From Bacilli bacterium (GTDB taxonomy: Bacteria; Bacillota_I; Bacilli_A; RFN20; CAG-826): DNA of 27,095 nt. Under the pieces are notes generated by a model that was not told the origin of the DNA, did not search any database, and saw only the letters and a program-made list of their open reading frames with translations. Positions 14,639-22,395 of the stretch are shown piece by piece (positions within the stretch are counted from its first letter, which is position 1; every line of letters starts with the position of its first letter). The position numbers and the translations under genes are program-made. The stretch lies in contig JAILRR010000029.1 of the NCBI GenBank assembly GCA_024698065.1, forward strand, positions 1 to 27,095, read 5' to 3'.

Positions 14639-14647
14639 ATTATAGCA
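14639..14647 (-). promoter_or_regulatory. Extended -10 of the CYTH gene (leaderless architecture)
   Basis: Minus-strand TGCTATAAT: TGn extension plus perfect TATAAT (14644-14639). Six bases separate it from the ATG at 14632, so transcription should begin at or next to the start codon. Confidence 0.75.
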
Positions 14648-14678
14648 AAAAGAAAGGGGACGAATGGAACATCAACTG

Positions 14679-14687
14679 TGCTATACT
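14679..14687 (+). promoter_or_regulatory. Extended -10 of the EIIB-like gene (leaderless architecture)
   Basis: TGCTATACT carries the TGn extension (14679-14681) and TATACT (14682-14687). The ATG at 14694 follows after 6 bases. It rules out an upstream in-frame ATG at 14664, which would precede the promoter. Confidence 0.75.
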
Positions 14688-14693
14688 TTCTCC

Positions 14694-15065
14694 ATGCTTA
14701 AATCATTGTTATCGTTTGCCGATCCAAATGAACGGATCATCCTCATAATCATCATTGCCGTAGGCGCATTGGCCCTCGTCGCTTTGACTGTCGTCTTAAT
14801 CAAAATCTTTGGCAAAAAGCGTGCGAAACCTCTTCCTATTGCTTCTAAATCAGAGTACTTCGAGGCCCTCGGGGGAGAAGACAATTACATCAATTCTTCT
14901 CGCGAAGGATCAAGGATAATCGTTCATCTCAAGGATTATTCGAAGATCAACAAAGAGAAAATAAAAGAAGCCGGTGTAACTGGCTTCATTGAGAAGAGCG
15001 ACAAGCTCACTTTAGTCGTTAAGGATAATACCGAAGAGGTATATGAGAAAATCTTTAACGCTTAA
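14694..15065 (+). CDS. Membrane-anchored EIIB-like protein lacking the phospho-cysteine
   Basis: Product is 123 aa. One N-terminal membrane helix (about 16-40) and a basic stop-transfer (KKRAKP) precede a domain (about 52-123) resembling the glucose-type PTS EIIB fold: EYFEALGGEDNYINSSREGSRIIVHLKDYSKINKEKIKEAGVTGFIEKSDKLTLVVKDNTEEVYEKI. EIIB normally carries a phosphorylated Cys in the segment after EALGG-N (typically HCATRLR). Here the equivalent is REGSRIIV and the protein has no Cys at all. It is therefore not a sugar-phosphorylating EIIB, and may be a sensor or scaffold (inference). No EIIC or EIIA gene is nearby. The gene overlaps maf tail-to-tail by 11 bases. Confidence 0.75.
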   Translation: MLKSLLSFADPNERIILIIIIAVGALALVALTVVLIKIFGKKRAKPLPIASKSEYFEALGGEDNYINSSREGSRIIVHLKDYSKINKEKIKEAGVTGFIEKSDKLTLVVKDNTEEVYEKIFNA

Positions 15066-15603
15066 AGACCCTCTCCGCTAAATCCTCTACTGGCAGACCC
15101 ATTACGTTGTAATAGGAACCCTCAATCTTCTTGATGAGAGGGAAGTCATCCTGAATGCCATAGCTTCCAGCCTTATCAAAGGGCTGGAATTTTTCGATAT
15201 AGGCCCAAATGTCTTCGTCGCTTAGGTCGTTAAAGATAACAGTGGACGTGACTGTCCTTGAGATTTCTTTTTGCTTTGAGATGTAGGTGTAGGAGGAAAG
15301 GACCTTCGTGGACTTACCGCTTTGCATCTTAAGCATCCTGAAAGCGTCTTCTTTGTCTTTCGGCTTGCCTAAAACCTCGCCTCCGCAGATGACAATCGTA
15401 TCGCAGCTAAGGACTTCATCGTCAGGGTTTAGCGAATAGACCTCATAGGCCTTTAATCTGGCTTCTTCTGTGCTTAGGTCTTTCGGTTGCCTTACTTTAT
15501 CCATCAATCTCTCATCGACACAAGGAACGATGACGACAAAAGATGACACGAGTTTTTGAAGCAACTCGCGTCTTCTAGGCGAACCGCTAGCAAGGATAAG
15601 CAT
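15055..15603 (-). CDS. maf: Maf-family nucleotide pyrophosphatase
   Basis: Product is 182 aa. Maf proteins hydrolyse non-canonical or modified nucleoside triphosphates (dTTP/UTP and modified pyrimidines) to monophosphates, and overexpression in Bacillus blocks septation. The signature LASGSPRRRELL is at residues 3-14, VVIVPCVDERL follows, and the conserved SCDTIVICGGEVLGKPKD (catalytic Asp) lies near 65-82. The ATG is one base after the rnj stop (TGACATG), so it is co-translated with RNase J. The 3' end overlaps the EIIB-like gene on the opposite strand. Confidence 0.93.
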   Translation of the reverse strand: MLILASGSPRRRELLQKLVSSFVVIVPCVDERLMDKVRQPKDLSTEEARLKAYEVYSLNPDDEVLSCDTIVICGGEVLGKPKDKEDAFRMLKMQSGKSTKVLSSYTYISKQKEISRTVTSTVIFNDLSDEDIWAYIEKFQPFDKAGSYGIQDDFPLIKKIEGSYYNVMGLPVEDLAERVFKR

Positions 15604-15604
15604 G

Positions 15605-17287
15605 TCAGTTGTTCTCGTTAAGGCTCATGATGAGCGGGATGATCATTGGGTTACGCTCAGTCTTACGGTAGATGTAGTGGGCGACTGAGTTCTTAAGAGT
15701 GGTCTTGATCTCGTTGAAGGTTGCCTTCTTGCTCATGACGTTCTTAAGCGATTCTTCTGCTGCCATTTGGGCGTGCCTGATGATGTGGGCGTCGCTGCCT
15801 CCTTCAAAGAAGCCGCGAGCATATACGATCGGTTTCGAAAGGAGTTGGTTCTTTCTTGAATCGATTGAAACCAAAACGGCAATCATTCCGTCGTTCTTGA
15901 GCTGAGCTCTATCGCGCATGACGTTTGCGGAAAGACCGTCGATGTCATTGCCATCGATATAGACAGCATCGGCTTGAGCGTGTCCGCCTCTCGTGATTTT
16001 GTGATTCTCGAGGGTAAGGATATCGCCGTTATCGCAAATGAAGACGTGGTTCTTATCTAAGCCCATATCGATTGAAATATCGCCATGGAGCTTAAGCATG
16101 CGGTATTCGCCGTGGACTGGCATAAAGTACTTAGGGTTAACTAAGCGCTGCATGAGACGGAGTTCCTGACGCGATGGGTGGCCAGAGCTATGGAGAGAGA
16201 AGGCCAAACTGTTCTGCTTAACGTCAGCGCCTTGTTTGACGAGGTCATTGACGAGTCTATCGACAAGGGCTCCGTTGCCAGGAATAGCGTTGCTAGAGAA
16301 GACGATTGTATCGCCTGGGATGATGCGGATGTTCTTATGTTCTCCGCGAGAAATCCTCGACAAAGCTGCCATGGATTCGCCTTGGGAACCTGTGCAGATG
16401 ATGCAGATTTCGTTTGATTTGTAGGAGCGGACCATGTCATCAGAGATGATCGATGAATCAGGCACTTTGATATAGCCGTATTTACGAGCGATGGTCATGG
16501 TGTTTTCCATACTGCGGCCAAGGATGCAGATCTTTCTGCCATGGCTCACAGCTGCTTCGACGACTTGTTGGATACGGTTGATGTTGCTAGAGAAGGTAGA
16601 GACGATGATACGGGCATTGGCTTGGTCAAAGACTTCTTCAACGCCTGAACGGACGTTCTTTTCGGATGGGGTATAGCCCTCAATCTCAGCGTTAGTAGAA
16701 TCGGCCATAAGGAGGTCGACGCCTTCTTGTCCAAGCTTGGCTAATTTAGCGATCTCAAATTGAGGCCCGACAGGGGTGAGGTCAACTTTGAAGTCACCTG
16801 ATTCGATGATCCTTCCTTGTTTGGTGTCGATGCAGATGCCATAGCTATCTGGAATCGAGTGGGTAACGCGGAAGAAAGAGACTTTGAAATCGTCTCCGAT
16901 TGGGACAACGGTGTCGCTATCGTATTCAACGATTTTGACTTCTTCGCGGATGCGGGCATCCTCGAGTTTGTGTCTGATTAAGGCTGCAGCGAGCCTTGGG
17001 GCGTAAATCACAGGGATATAGACGCTCCTGATAAGGAAAGGAATGCCACCGATATGGTCTTCGTGGCCATGGGTGATGAACAAAGCCTTTATCTTGTTGC
17101 GGTTGTTTCTGAGGTAAGTGTAATCTGGAATAACGTAATCGACGCCTGGAAGGTTGGATTCAGGGAAACGGACGCCGGCATCAACCAAAATGATCGAGCG
17201 CTCAGTCTCAAAGCAGTAGGTGTTCTTACCTACTTCTCCTAATCCGCCTAGGGCGAAGATGTTCACTGGTGAATTATAGTTCGGCAT
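15605..17287 (-). CDS. rnj: Ribonuclease J
   Basis: Product is 560 aa. RNase J is a metallo-beta-lactamase/beta-CASP ribonuclease with 5'-to-3' exonuclease and endonuclease activity in mRNA decay and rRNA maturation. ALGGLGEVGKN opens the protein. HGHEDH (residues 73-78) is the zinc motif. LLMADSTNAEIEGYTPSE marks the beta-CASP domain, and HSSGHPSRQEL plus MPVHGEYRML near 365-395 are the later motifs. The ATG at 17287 gives the standard N-terminus and has AAAGGA upstream. A TTG nine codons earlier is less likely. It forms an operon with maf. Confidence 0.96.
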   Translation of the reverse strand: MPNYNSPVNIFALGGLGEVGKNTYCFETERSIILVDAGVRFPESNLPGVDYVIPDYTYLRNNRNKIKALFITHGHEDHIGGIPFLIRSVYIPVIYAPRLAAALIRHKLEDARIREEVKIVEYDSDTVVPIGDDFKVSFFRVTHSIPDSYGICIDTKQGRIIESGDFKVDLTPVGPQFEIAKLAKLGQEGVDLLMADSTNAEIEGYTPSEKNVRSGVEEVFDQANARIIVSTFSSNINRIQQVVEAAVSHGRKICILGRSMENTMTIARKYGYIKVPDSSIISDDMVRSYKSNEICIICTGSQGESMAALSRISRGEHKNIRIIPGDTIVFSSNAIPGNGALVDRLVNDLVKQGADVKQNSLAFSLHSSGHPSRQELRLMQRLVNPKYFMPVHGEYRMLKLHGDISIDMGLDKNHVFICDNGDILTLENHKITRGGHAQADAVYIDGNDIDGLSANVMRDRAQLKNDGMIAVLVSIDSRKNQLLSKPIVYARGFFEGGSDAHIIRHAQMAAEESLKNVMSKKATFNEIKTTLKNSVAHYIYRKTERNPMIIPLIMSLNENN

Positions 17288-17341
17288 AAAATAAATATCC
17301 TTTAAAAGCGACAATGGTGTATGTGCTCGTCAGGTAACTAA

Positions 17342-17368
17342 ACTATAACACCTTTTTTCCAAAGGAAA
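17342..17368 (-). promoter_or_regulatory. Candidate promoter of rnj with inverted repeat
   Basis: Minus-strand TATAGT (17347-17342) gives a leader of about 50 bases. TTTCC-AAA-GGAAA on the + strand (17356-17368) occupies the spacer/-35 side. Downstream of the stop at 17379 this repeat could also weakly act in termination of the membrane-protein gene, so its role is undecided. Confidence 0.4.
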
Positions 17369-17378
17369 TACGGTTAAA

Positions 17379-18320
17379 TTATGAAAGCGGTTCCGTTGCC
17401 TCTTTCTTTTGCGTTTTGGACATTATGGTCAAACTGCAAATAAAGTTAATCCAAAGGGCAATCATTGGGCAGAAAGCAAGGAGCTTTGGCCCAAGGTTAA
17501 GGCTCGTCATATAGTCGATTGGAAGGATGCACTGGAGGTTATGGGAAATGTAGTAGGTCGACTCGAATGCAAGATTGGTGACAAAGGCGACGATACCAAG
17601 CACGGTAGTAATTCCAAGTGCGGCATAACGGACTCCGTCAGCAATCCCTTTGTCCATCTCTTTCTCTTTGCTATAGGCGAGATAGAACTCACGCCAGAAG
17701 AGGACGAGGGAGGCGATGAGCATAAGTAGATAAAGCGGAATGGTGTGGCCGAAAGTCGGAGTGGTTAGGTCGATATATGTTGGGGCCATAAGCAATGCGC
17801 CGCAGAAGTATAAGGCGATCCAAGTATAGATAAATCCGAGGATTCGCATGATGACGGTAAGCCGTTTTGGGGTGGAATATTCCTTGCAAATCACAGGTAT
17901 ATTGGCTAAAACCCAATCTCTCTTGAGAGTGATAAGGATTCCAAGAGCAAGCATGCAGACATCGATAAGAATGATGTCGACAGGGAAGATGGCCGTAACA
18001 TATCCGAACTCATAATTGCCAAGGATCAAATTGACGATGACAAGAACTAGAAGAAGGCCACTGAGGATGATGAACCCTAAACCATTGGCCTTAAGTGTCT
18101 TGGCCCTTTTTGCCTCATTAGGTTGATGGGTGAGGTAATAATAGGCGAATAAGAGATAAGTCACCATGAAGCAACTCAAAAACATCGGACCGATTTTGAG
18201 AATGTGCTTGAAGCCATCGACATCGGCCATGAAGTAGTGGAAGCCTTGGTAGAAAGTGAGTGCGGCAAGCACATAGAGGGCGATCTCAACTAAGAACGCG
18301 ATAAGGGTTTTCTTGCTCAT
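17379..18320 (-). CDS. Polytopic membrane protein, about 8 helices
   Basis: Product is 313 aa, family not recognised. About eight hydrophobic segments are spread over the whole length, and the polar parts are short (THQPNEAKRAKTLK near 70; SKEKEMDKG near 220; KTQKKEATEPLS at the C-terminus). No transport signature is visible. The start at 18320 overlaps the phosphoesterase stop as ATGA and has GGAGAG upstream, so it is chosen over an in-frame ATG six codons earlier. Its coupling to a surface phosphoesterase suggests a shared substrate or pathway (inference). Confidence 0.8.
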   Translation of the reverse strand: MSKKTLIAFLVEIALYVLAALTFYQGFHYFMADVDGFKHILKIGPMFLSCFMVTYLLFAYYYLTHQPNEAKRAKTLKANGLGFIILSGLLLVLVIVNLILGNYEFGYVTAIFPVDIILIDVCMLALGILITLKRDWVLANIPVICKEYSTPKRLTVIMRILGFIYTWIALYFCGALLMAPTYIDLTTPTFGHTIPLYLLMLIASLVLFWREFYLAYSKEKEMDKGIADGVRYAALGITTVLGIVAFVTNLAFESTYYISHNLQCILPIDYMTSLNLGPKLLAFCPMIALWINFICSLTIMSKTQKKEATEPLS

Positions 18321-19348
18321 AGGTTGCTCTCCTTCCAAGTAAGCGACGTAGCGCCTTTTTCAGGCTCGTCATAGTTGATGATGAGATGTTCCAAATCAAA
18401 TGTTCCTTCTTTGTGGAGAGAACAGATTGAAGCGCCGGTGATGGAGATGCCATCTTTCTCGGTGCTATAAAGCTCGGTATTGGCTTTGACCCCATAGCCA
18501 AAGACAACGCCTTGGTATTTCCAAACGATGTCATTTGAATGGTCGTGACCGAAGAACATGCCTTTGCATTTTCTTTCCTTTGCTTCGTTAAAGAATTTGG
18601 AGTCGTGGACGCCTGGGCAGAATTTTTCATCTTTGATTCCGCCAAGATGCTCGCCATCTTTCTCGATAGTATTGATTTCTGTCGGAGGGATATGGAAGAA
18701 GGCGAGGGATGGGACGTATTCGCCTCCGTTATTAGTTTTGGCCTCCTCGGTTCTGGCTTTGTACCATTCCACTTGGTCTTCGTGGATGTAATCGTAATCG
18801 TATGAGCCGCCATCTTGAATGAGGTTATGGGTATCGATGTTATAGATTTGCCATTTGGTTTCCTCACCCCATTTGATGTTGAGAGCGTAATTGGAGAACC
18901 CGCTCAAACCGTCGTTGCCGTTTTCTGGCATGAGGGCATTTTTGTAATTTGAAGATGAGACGAGATGATTCATCCAAGCTTCGCTCCACTCGCCTTCGTA
19001 GTCATGGTTCCCGAATGTGAAGGCCCATGGGATGTTCCAGCTGTCGATCAAATCATAAAGAGTGGTGGCGATTTTCTTGTTAGCGACAAGAAGGGAATCA
19101 CCGGTAATCTCAATAAGGTCGATATGACCGCTTCTTTCCTTGGCGACCTTGACGGTGTTTTCAAGGAAGGCAGAAGCTTCTTTAATGTTGGTGGAGTAGT
19201 TCCAGTGGATGTCTGTGAACTGAAGGACGTTGAAGTCCTCATCGCCATTGGCCTTAAGTTCTTTTACGTATGTTGGGTTCTCTTGAATCCCAGCGCACGA
19301 AAAAAGAAAAGGCATCAATGCGACTAGTGCAAATCTTTTGTGTTTCAT
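18317..19348 (-). CDS. Calcineurin-like metallophosphoesterase lipoprotein
   Basis: Product is 343 aa. The N-terminus is a lipoprotein signal: KHKR, a hydrophobic core, then LFSC-AG with Cys 18 as lipidation site, so it acts outside the membrane. All metallophosphoesterase motifs are present in order: FTDIHW (DxH), ITGDS (GD), FGNHDYEG (GNHD), FFHIPPTE (H) and FFGHDHSND (GHxH). The substrate is unknown; relatives act on phosphodiesters, nucleotides or teichoic-type polymers. TATAAA (minus strand, 19365-19360) leaves a leader of only about 5 bases and no Shine-Dalgarno. It is translationally coupled to the downstream membrane protein. Confidence 0.9.
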   Translation of the reverse strand: MKHKRFALVALMPFLFSCAGIQENPTYVKELKANGDEDFNVLQFTDIHWNYSTNIKEASAFLENTVKVAKERSGHIDLIEITGDSLLVANKKIATTLYDLIDSWNIPWAFTFGNHDYEGEWSEAWMNHLVSSSNYKNALMPENGNDGLSGFSNYALNIKWGEETKWQIYNIDTHNLIQDGGSYDYDYIHEDQVEWYKARTEEAKTNNGGEYVPSLAFFHIPPTEINTIEKDGEHLGGIKDEKFCPGVHDSKFFNEAKERKCKGMFFGHDHSNDIVWKYQGVVFGYGVKANTELYSTEKDGISITGASICSLHKEGTFDLEHLIINYDEPEKGATSLTWKESNL

Positions 19349-19397
19349 AATGTCTCAATTTTATAAAGAAAAATTGTTTGGGGCAATAACGTTAGGA

Positions 19398-19949
19398 TTA
19401 AATGGCGACCGAGTTAGGTAACTCTTTGAATGGGTTATTCTTGTCGATGCGGTCGTAGAAGAGAACGCCGTTAAGATGATCGATTTCGTGCTGAAGGACG
19501 ATGGCATCATAGCCAAAGGCTTTGATTTCGATGTCTTCGCCTCTAAAAGCGTCATAGGCTTTAACCGTGACTTTATAAGCCCTATAAGCGTAGCCAGGAT
19601 GCTCTTGATCGACGCTGAGGCAGCCTTCGCCATTGGCGAGATAGCACTGACGAACGGATTGGGCGACGATGACAGGGTTCACTAGTTGGTATTCGATGTA
19701 GTGACCGTCTTCTTCGCCTGATGGGTAATAGATGACGAGCATGCGTTTGTTGATGCCGACCTGAGGCGCGGCTAAACCAACTCCTTCGCGGACCGATGGG
19801 TTCTTCTCACGAAAGGCTGGATCCTGGGAATCTTTGAGATACTTGGTCATTTCGTCGAGTTTGGCTTTGATCTCTTTGGATCTTGGGTCTTCAACGGGAG
19901 CGCATCTGCTATGTAAGCTTTTGGCGGTGTCTTTAACGATTTTTAACAT
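19398..19949 (-). CDS. def: Peptide deformylase
   Basis: Product is 183 aa. It removes the formyl group from nascent N-terminal Met. The three metal-site motifs are present: GVGLAAPQVG near residue 57, EGCLS (Cys ligand) near 111, and QHEIDHLNG (two His ligands) near 155. Two ATGs lie close together, 19955 and 19949. The -10 TACAAT occupies 19961-19956, so transcription should begin near 19949, and the first ATG would not be in the RNA. The start is therefore placed at 19949, six bases after the -10, with no Shine-Dalgarno. Divergent from ylbF. Confidence 0.95.
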   Translation of the reverse strand: MLKIVKDTAKSLHSRCAPVEDPRSKEIKAKLDEMTKYLKDSQDPAFREKNPSVREGVGLAAPQVGINKRMLVIYYPSGEEDGHYIEYQLVNPVIVAQSVRQCYLANGEGCLSVDQEHPGYAYRAYKVTVKAYDAFRGEDIEIKAFGYDAIVLQHEIDHLNGVLFYDRIDKNNPFKELPNSVAI

Positions 19950-19955
19950 ACGCAT

Positions 19956-19961
19956 ATTGTA
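19956..19961 (-). promoter_or_regulatory. -10 element of def (leaderless architecture)
   Basis: Minus-strand TACAAT with exactly 6 bases to the ATG at 19949. It directly abuts the upstream in-frame ATG at 19955, which excludes that codon as a start. Confidence 0.7.
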
Positions 19962-19977
19962 TCATGATGAAGCAAAA

Positions 19978-19994
19978 ATGCTTAAAATAAGCAT
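19978..19994 (+). promoter_or_regulatory. ylbF -10 element inside a palindrome
   Basis: ATGCTTA-AAA-TAAGCAT is a perfect inverted repeat (7-bp arms, 3-base centre). Its middle contains TAAAAT (19983-19988), six bases before the ylbF ATG at 19995. The repeat may be an operator for ylbF and, through the 28-base divergent gap, for def (inference). Confidence 0.55.
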
Positions 19995-20360
19995 ATGAAC
20001 ATTTCGCTTAGCAGATCGCTTGAGGGTTTGAAGTCCGCTTTAGAGAGTGACGAGAGAATCATTAGGCTCAACGAACTTGAGAAGAAACTCTACGATGATC
20101 CATCCCTTTTAGAGCTCGTCAAAAAGAAAGACGATCTCGAAAGAGAATACAATTCTCTCCTTTCGTATAAAGAAAGGGGAAGCGAGGAAGTCGCAAGAGC
20201 TGGAAAAGCCCTTCATGAAGCCAAAGCCGAATTAGATTCATATCCATTAGCCAAAGAGTATGGCGAGGCCTATATCGCCGTGAGAGACCTCTATATGCAG
20301 ATTGATGACATCCTCTTTGGGCCATATAGAAAAAAGACCCTTTCTTGTAATTCAAAATGA
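19995..20360 (+). CDS. ylbF: YlbF-family RNase Y complex subunit
   Basis: Product is 121 aa and almost all helical (DDPSLLELVKKKDDLEREYN; GKALHEAKAELDSYPLAKEYGEAYIAVRDLYMQIDDIL), the YlbF/YmcA pattern. In Bacillus subtilis, YlbF with YmcA and YaaT forms the Y-complex that directs RNase Y. Identification is strengthened by the following rsmD and coaD, the ylbF-rsmD-coaD order also seen in Bacillus. A single C-terminal Cys is present (SCNSK). The start is predicted leaderless. It overlaps rsmD by 4 bases (ATGA). Confidence 0.88.
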   Translation: MNISLSRSLEGLKSALESDERIIRLNELEKKLYDDPSLLELVKKKDDLEREYNSLLSYKERGSEEVARAGKALHEAKAELDSYPLAKEYGEAYIAVRDLYMQIDDILFGPYRKKTLSCNSK

Positions 20361-20890
20361 TCAAAGTAGTAGGTGGGAAATACCGCACAAGGAACTTAGA
20401 GGTTCCACCTCATTTGGAGGTCCCTAGCAAATCCATCGTCCGCACAGGGATGATGAACGCTTTGAGCATGGACCTTTCTGGCTCCGTCTGCCTCGATCTT
20501 TTCGCTGGTTCTGGCGCGCTTGGCATTGAGGCTTTGTCCCGTGGGGCTAAATTTTGCTATTTTGCTGACTTAGACGGAACATCCGCCGACGTGATTAGGA
20601 AGAACCTAATGACTCTTAAAGAAAACAACGCCAAGGTGATTCACAGCGATTTTGCAGGGGTTTTGAAGAATTATAACGACAAATACGATATCGTTTTCCT
20701 TGATCCGCCATACGCGATGAAAGACGTCTATAAAGACGTTCCTCGTTTCCTCATCGAGAATGATAGACTCTCCCCAAATGGAGTGGTGGTTCTTGAATAT
20801 GAAGGGGAGATTGAAACGCCAAAAGAGTTATTCTCCCGCGTTAGGGAGTATCATTATGGCAGGACCAAGGTAATGATCCTTTGGAGGTAA
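20357..20890 (+). CDS. rsmD: 16S rRNA (guanine-966 N2)-methyltransferase
   Basis: Product is 177 aa. RsmD methylates G966 of 16S rRNA on the 30S subunit using SAM. It shows VVGGKYRTRNLEVP at the N-terminus, the SAM motif CLDLFAGSGALGIEALSRGA near residue 36, and the catalytic N6/N2-MTase motif IVFLDPPYAMK near 115. The ATG overlaps the ylbF stop, and the last codons overlap the coaD ribosome site. Middle gene of the ylbF-rsmD-coaD unit. Confidence 0.95.
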   Translation: MIKVVGGKYRTRNLEVPPHLEVPSKSIVRTGMMNALSMDLSGSVCLDLFAGSGALGIEALSRGAKFCYFADLDGTSADVIRKNLMTLKENNAKVIHSDFAGVLKNYNDKYDIVFLDPPYAMKDVYKDVPRFLIENDRLSPNGVVVLEYEGEIETPKELFSRVREYHYGRTKVMILWR

Positions 20891-20892
20891 TT

Positions 20893-21369
20893 ATGAAAAA
20901 AGCCGTATACGCTGGTTCATTCGACCCAATCACAAACGGTCACTTAGAAGTTCTTAAAAGATCGCTTAAGATTTTTGATGAGGTCTATCTCCTTTTGGCC
21001 GTCAATCCTAAAAAGAGCGGCGTCTTCACGATTGAGGAAAGACTCTCGATGATGAAGGATTCCGTCAAGGATATGCCTAACGTCAAAGTGGATTATTATG
21101 ATGGCCTCACGGTCGATTATTGTAAGAAGGTCGGCGCCCCATCAATCATCAGAGGTCTCCGTGCCGTTACCGATTTCGAATATGAGTTCCAACTCGCTGC
21201 GGCAAACGAATATGCCGCTCCAGAGATTGATATGGTCTTCTTCATGGCGAGAAAAGATGAGAACTTCGTCTCCTCTAGTTCCGTAAATGAACTTAGGAAA
21301 GGCGGGGTTGATGTCTCTTCCCTTGTTCCTCCTTGCGTCATCGAGATGTTTGAGAAGAAGGGGCTCTAG
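20893..21369 (+). CDS. coaD: Phosphopantetheine adenylyltransferase
   Basis: Product is 158 aa. It makes dephospho-CoA from 4'-phosphopantetheine and ATP, the fourth step of CoA synthesis. AVYAGSFDPITNGHLEVLKR (residues 4-23) contains the nucleotidyltransferase (T/H)xGH motif as TNGH. IIRGLRAVTDFEYEFQLA near 85 and SSSSVNELRKGG near 127 are further signatures. The ATG at 20893 has GGAGG eight bases upstream; a TTG at 20881 coincides with that site and is rejected. Last gene of the operon, followed by a terminator. Confidence 0.96.
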   Translation: MKKAVYAGSFDPITNGHLEVLKRSLKIFDEVYLLLAVNPKKSGVFTIEERLSMMKDSVKDMPNVKVDYYDGLTVDYCKKVGAPSIIRGLRAVTDFEYEFQLAAANEYAAPEIDMVFFMARKDENFVSSSSVNELRKGGVDVSSLVPPCVIEMFEKKGL

Positions 21370-21389
21370 CCTTTCCTTTATATAAAAGA

Positions 21390-21417
21390 AAAACGAGGTC
21401 GCGATTGGCCTCGTTTT
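21390..21417. terminator. Bidirectional terminator
   Basis: AAAACGAGG (21390-21398) pairs with CCTCGTTTT (21409-21417). It lies between convergent coaD and the membrane-anchored hypothetical, with A/T runs on both sides. Confidence 0.88.
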
Positions 21418-21431
21418 AATTTTGCTTTTGA

Positions 21432-22370
21432 TTAGCGAGCGACGCGGTATTCCTTTTTGGAAGTGCTCGTGTAGCTGTTGTTGGAGCTATATGGATCGAG
21501 ATGGTTCCACATGTTGAGAAGGTTCTTGGCTTTTTCGTTAGCGGTTGAACCGGTGCTTGCGAAGGTGACTTCGGATAAGCCAGCTCTTCCATCGGCGATG
21601 GCTTCAAGGGTGAAGTCGCATAGGCAGACGGTTGGGACTGGGAATTCGTTGTCGGCAGACGAAACGGAGAAGCTTGTGAACTTATCTTCGGACATGGAGC
21701 CGTTGATGACCATTGGCATGTGCTCATAGAGCCATGGGCCAGCAACGTTGAATAAACCGGTGTAGTTGATGAGATAACGTTTCCAAGCGGTGGTCTGGGC
21801 TGGGTTCTTGGTGAACTCGCCGTCGTTGGAAGATTCTTCGGAGGAGTTGATGACGTGGAGTCTGAACTTAAGATCAGAGATGTCATTGGCCTTCAAACCA
21901 AGGGATTCGTTGTTCCAGTTGTCGCTAAGGAACTTGAAGCCTTCTTCGAATTCGGAAGCGGCGCTATTGTCATCGGCCATGTAAACGAGATAGAACTTCT
22001 CACCATAGTCTTTGATGATGTCAGCATAGTTGGTATCCTGGATGGCTTTGAGCTCTTCTTTGCTCTTGGCGGCGTTGTCGGTACCAGCGTAAGCGACCTC
22101 GTTGGCTTTTTCGATGGCAGCGGTGATGGCGTCGGCTTTGGAAGCTTTGACATCAGCGGTGTCCTCGCCTTCAAGGGAAAGCTGGTAGGAACTATAGAAG
22201 GCGCCTTTGCCAGATTGGTTCCAGCTGGCAGCCCATTCGGTGATATATGGGATAGAGAAGATGACAGCGAAGATGGCACCGACGATAAGGAGCGGTTGAA
22301 CCCAGGCAGTCTCTTTAATCCAGCGCCAAACTCTAACAAAGAAAGCGCCGATGGATTTTAAGATAATCAT
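21432..22370 (-). CDS. Membrane-anchored extracytoplasmic protein, unrecognised
   Basis: Product is 312 aa, family not recognised. A basic N-terminus (FFVRVWRWIKETAW) leads into one membrane helix (about 24-43). The rest is a polar, probably external domain rich in Ser, Asn, Asp and Glu (SLEGEDTADVKAS; FKFLSDNWNNESLGL; YTGLFNVAGPWLYEHMPMVINGSMSEDKF; WNHLDPYSSNNSYTSTSKK). Two Cys occur as CLC. The ATG at 22370 is chosen for GGAGG upstream; a longer in-frame start 18 codons earlier would be in the hairpin leader. Monocistronic with its own promoter and a bidirectional terminator. Confidence 0.8.
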   Translation of the reverse strand: MIILKSIGAFFVRVWRWIKETAWVQPLLIVGAIFAVIFSIPYITEWAASWNQSGKGAFYSSYQLSLEGEDTADVKASKADAITAAIEKANEVAYAGTDNAAKSKEELKAIQDTNYADIIKDYGEKFYLVYMADDNSAASEFEEGFKFLSDNWNNESLGLKANDISDLKFRLHVINSSEESSNDGEFTKNPAQTTAWKRYLINYTGLFNVAGPWLYEHMPMVINGSMSEDKFTSFSVSSADNEFPVPTVCLCDFTLEAIADGRAGLSEVTFASTGSTANEKAKNLLNMWNHLDPYSSNNSYTSTSKKEYRVAR

Positions 22371-22395
22371 TAGTATTTTCCTCCGGGAAAGTGAC

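Noticed and set aside
14664..14693. Upstream ATG (MEHQLCYTFS) for the EIIB-like protein
   Set aside because: The extended -10 TGCTATACT lies within this stretch, so it would not be transcribed from that promoter.
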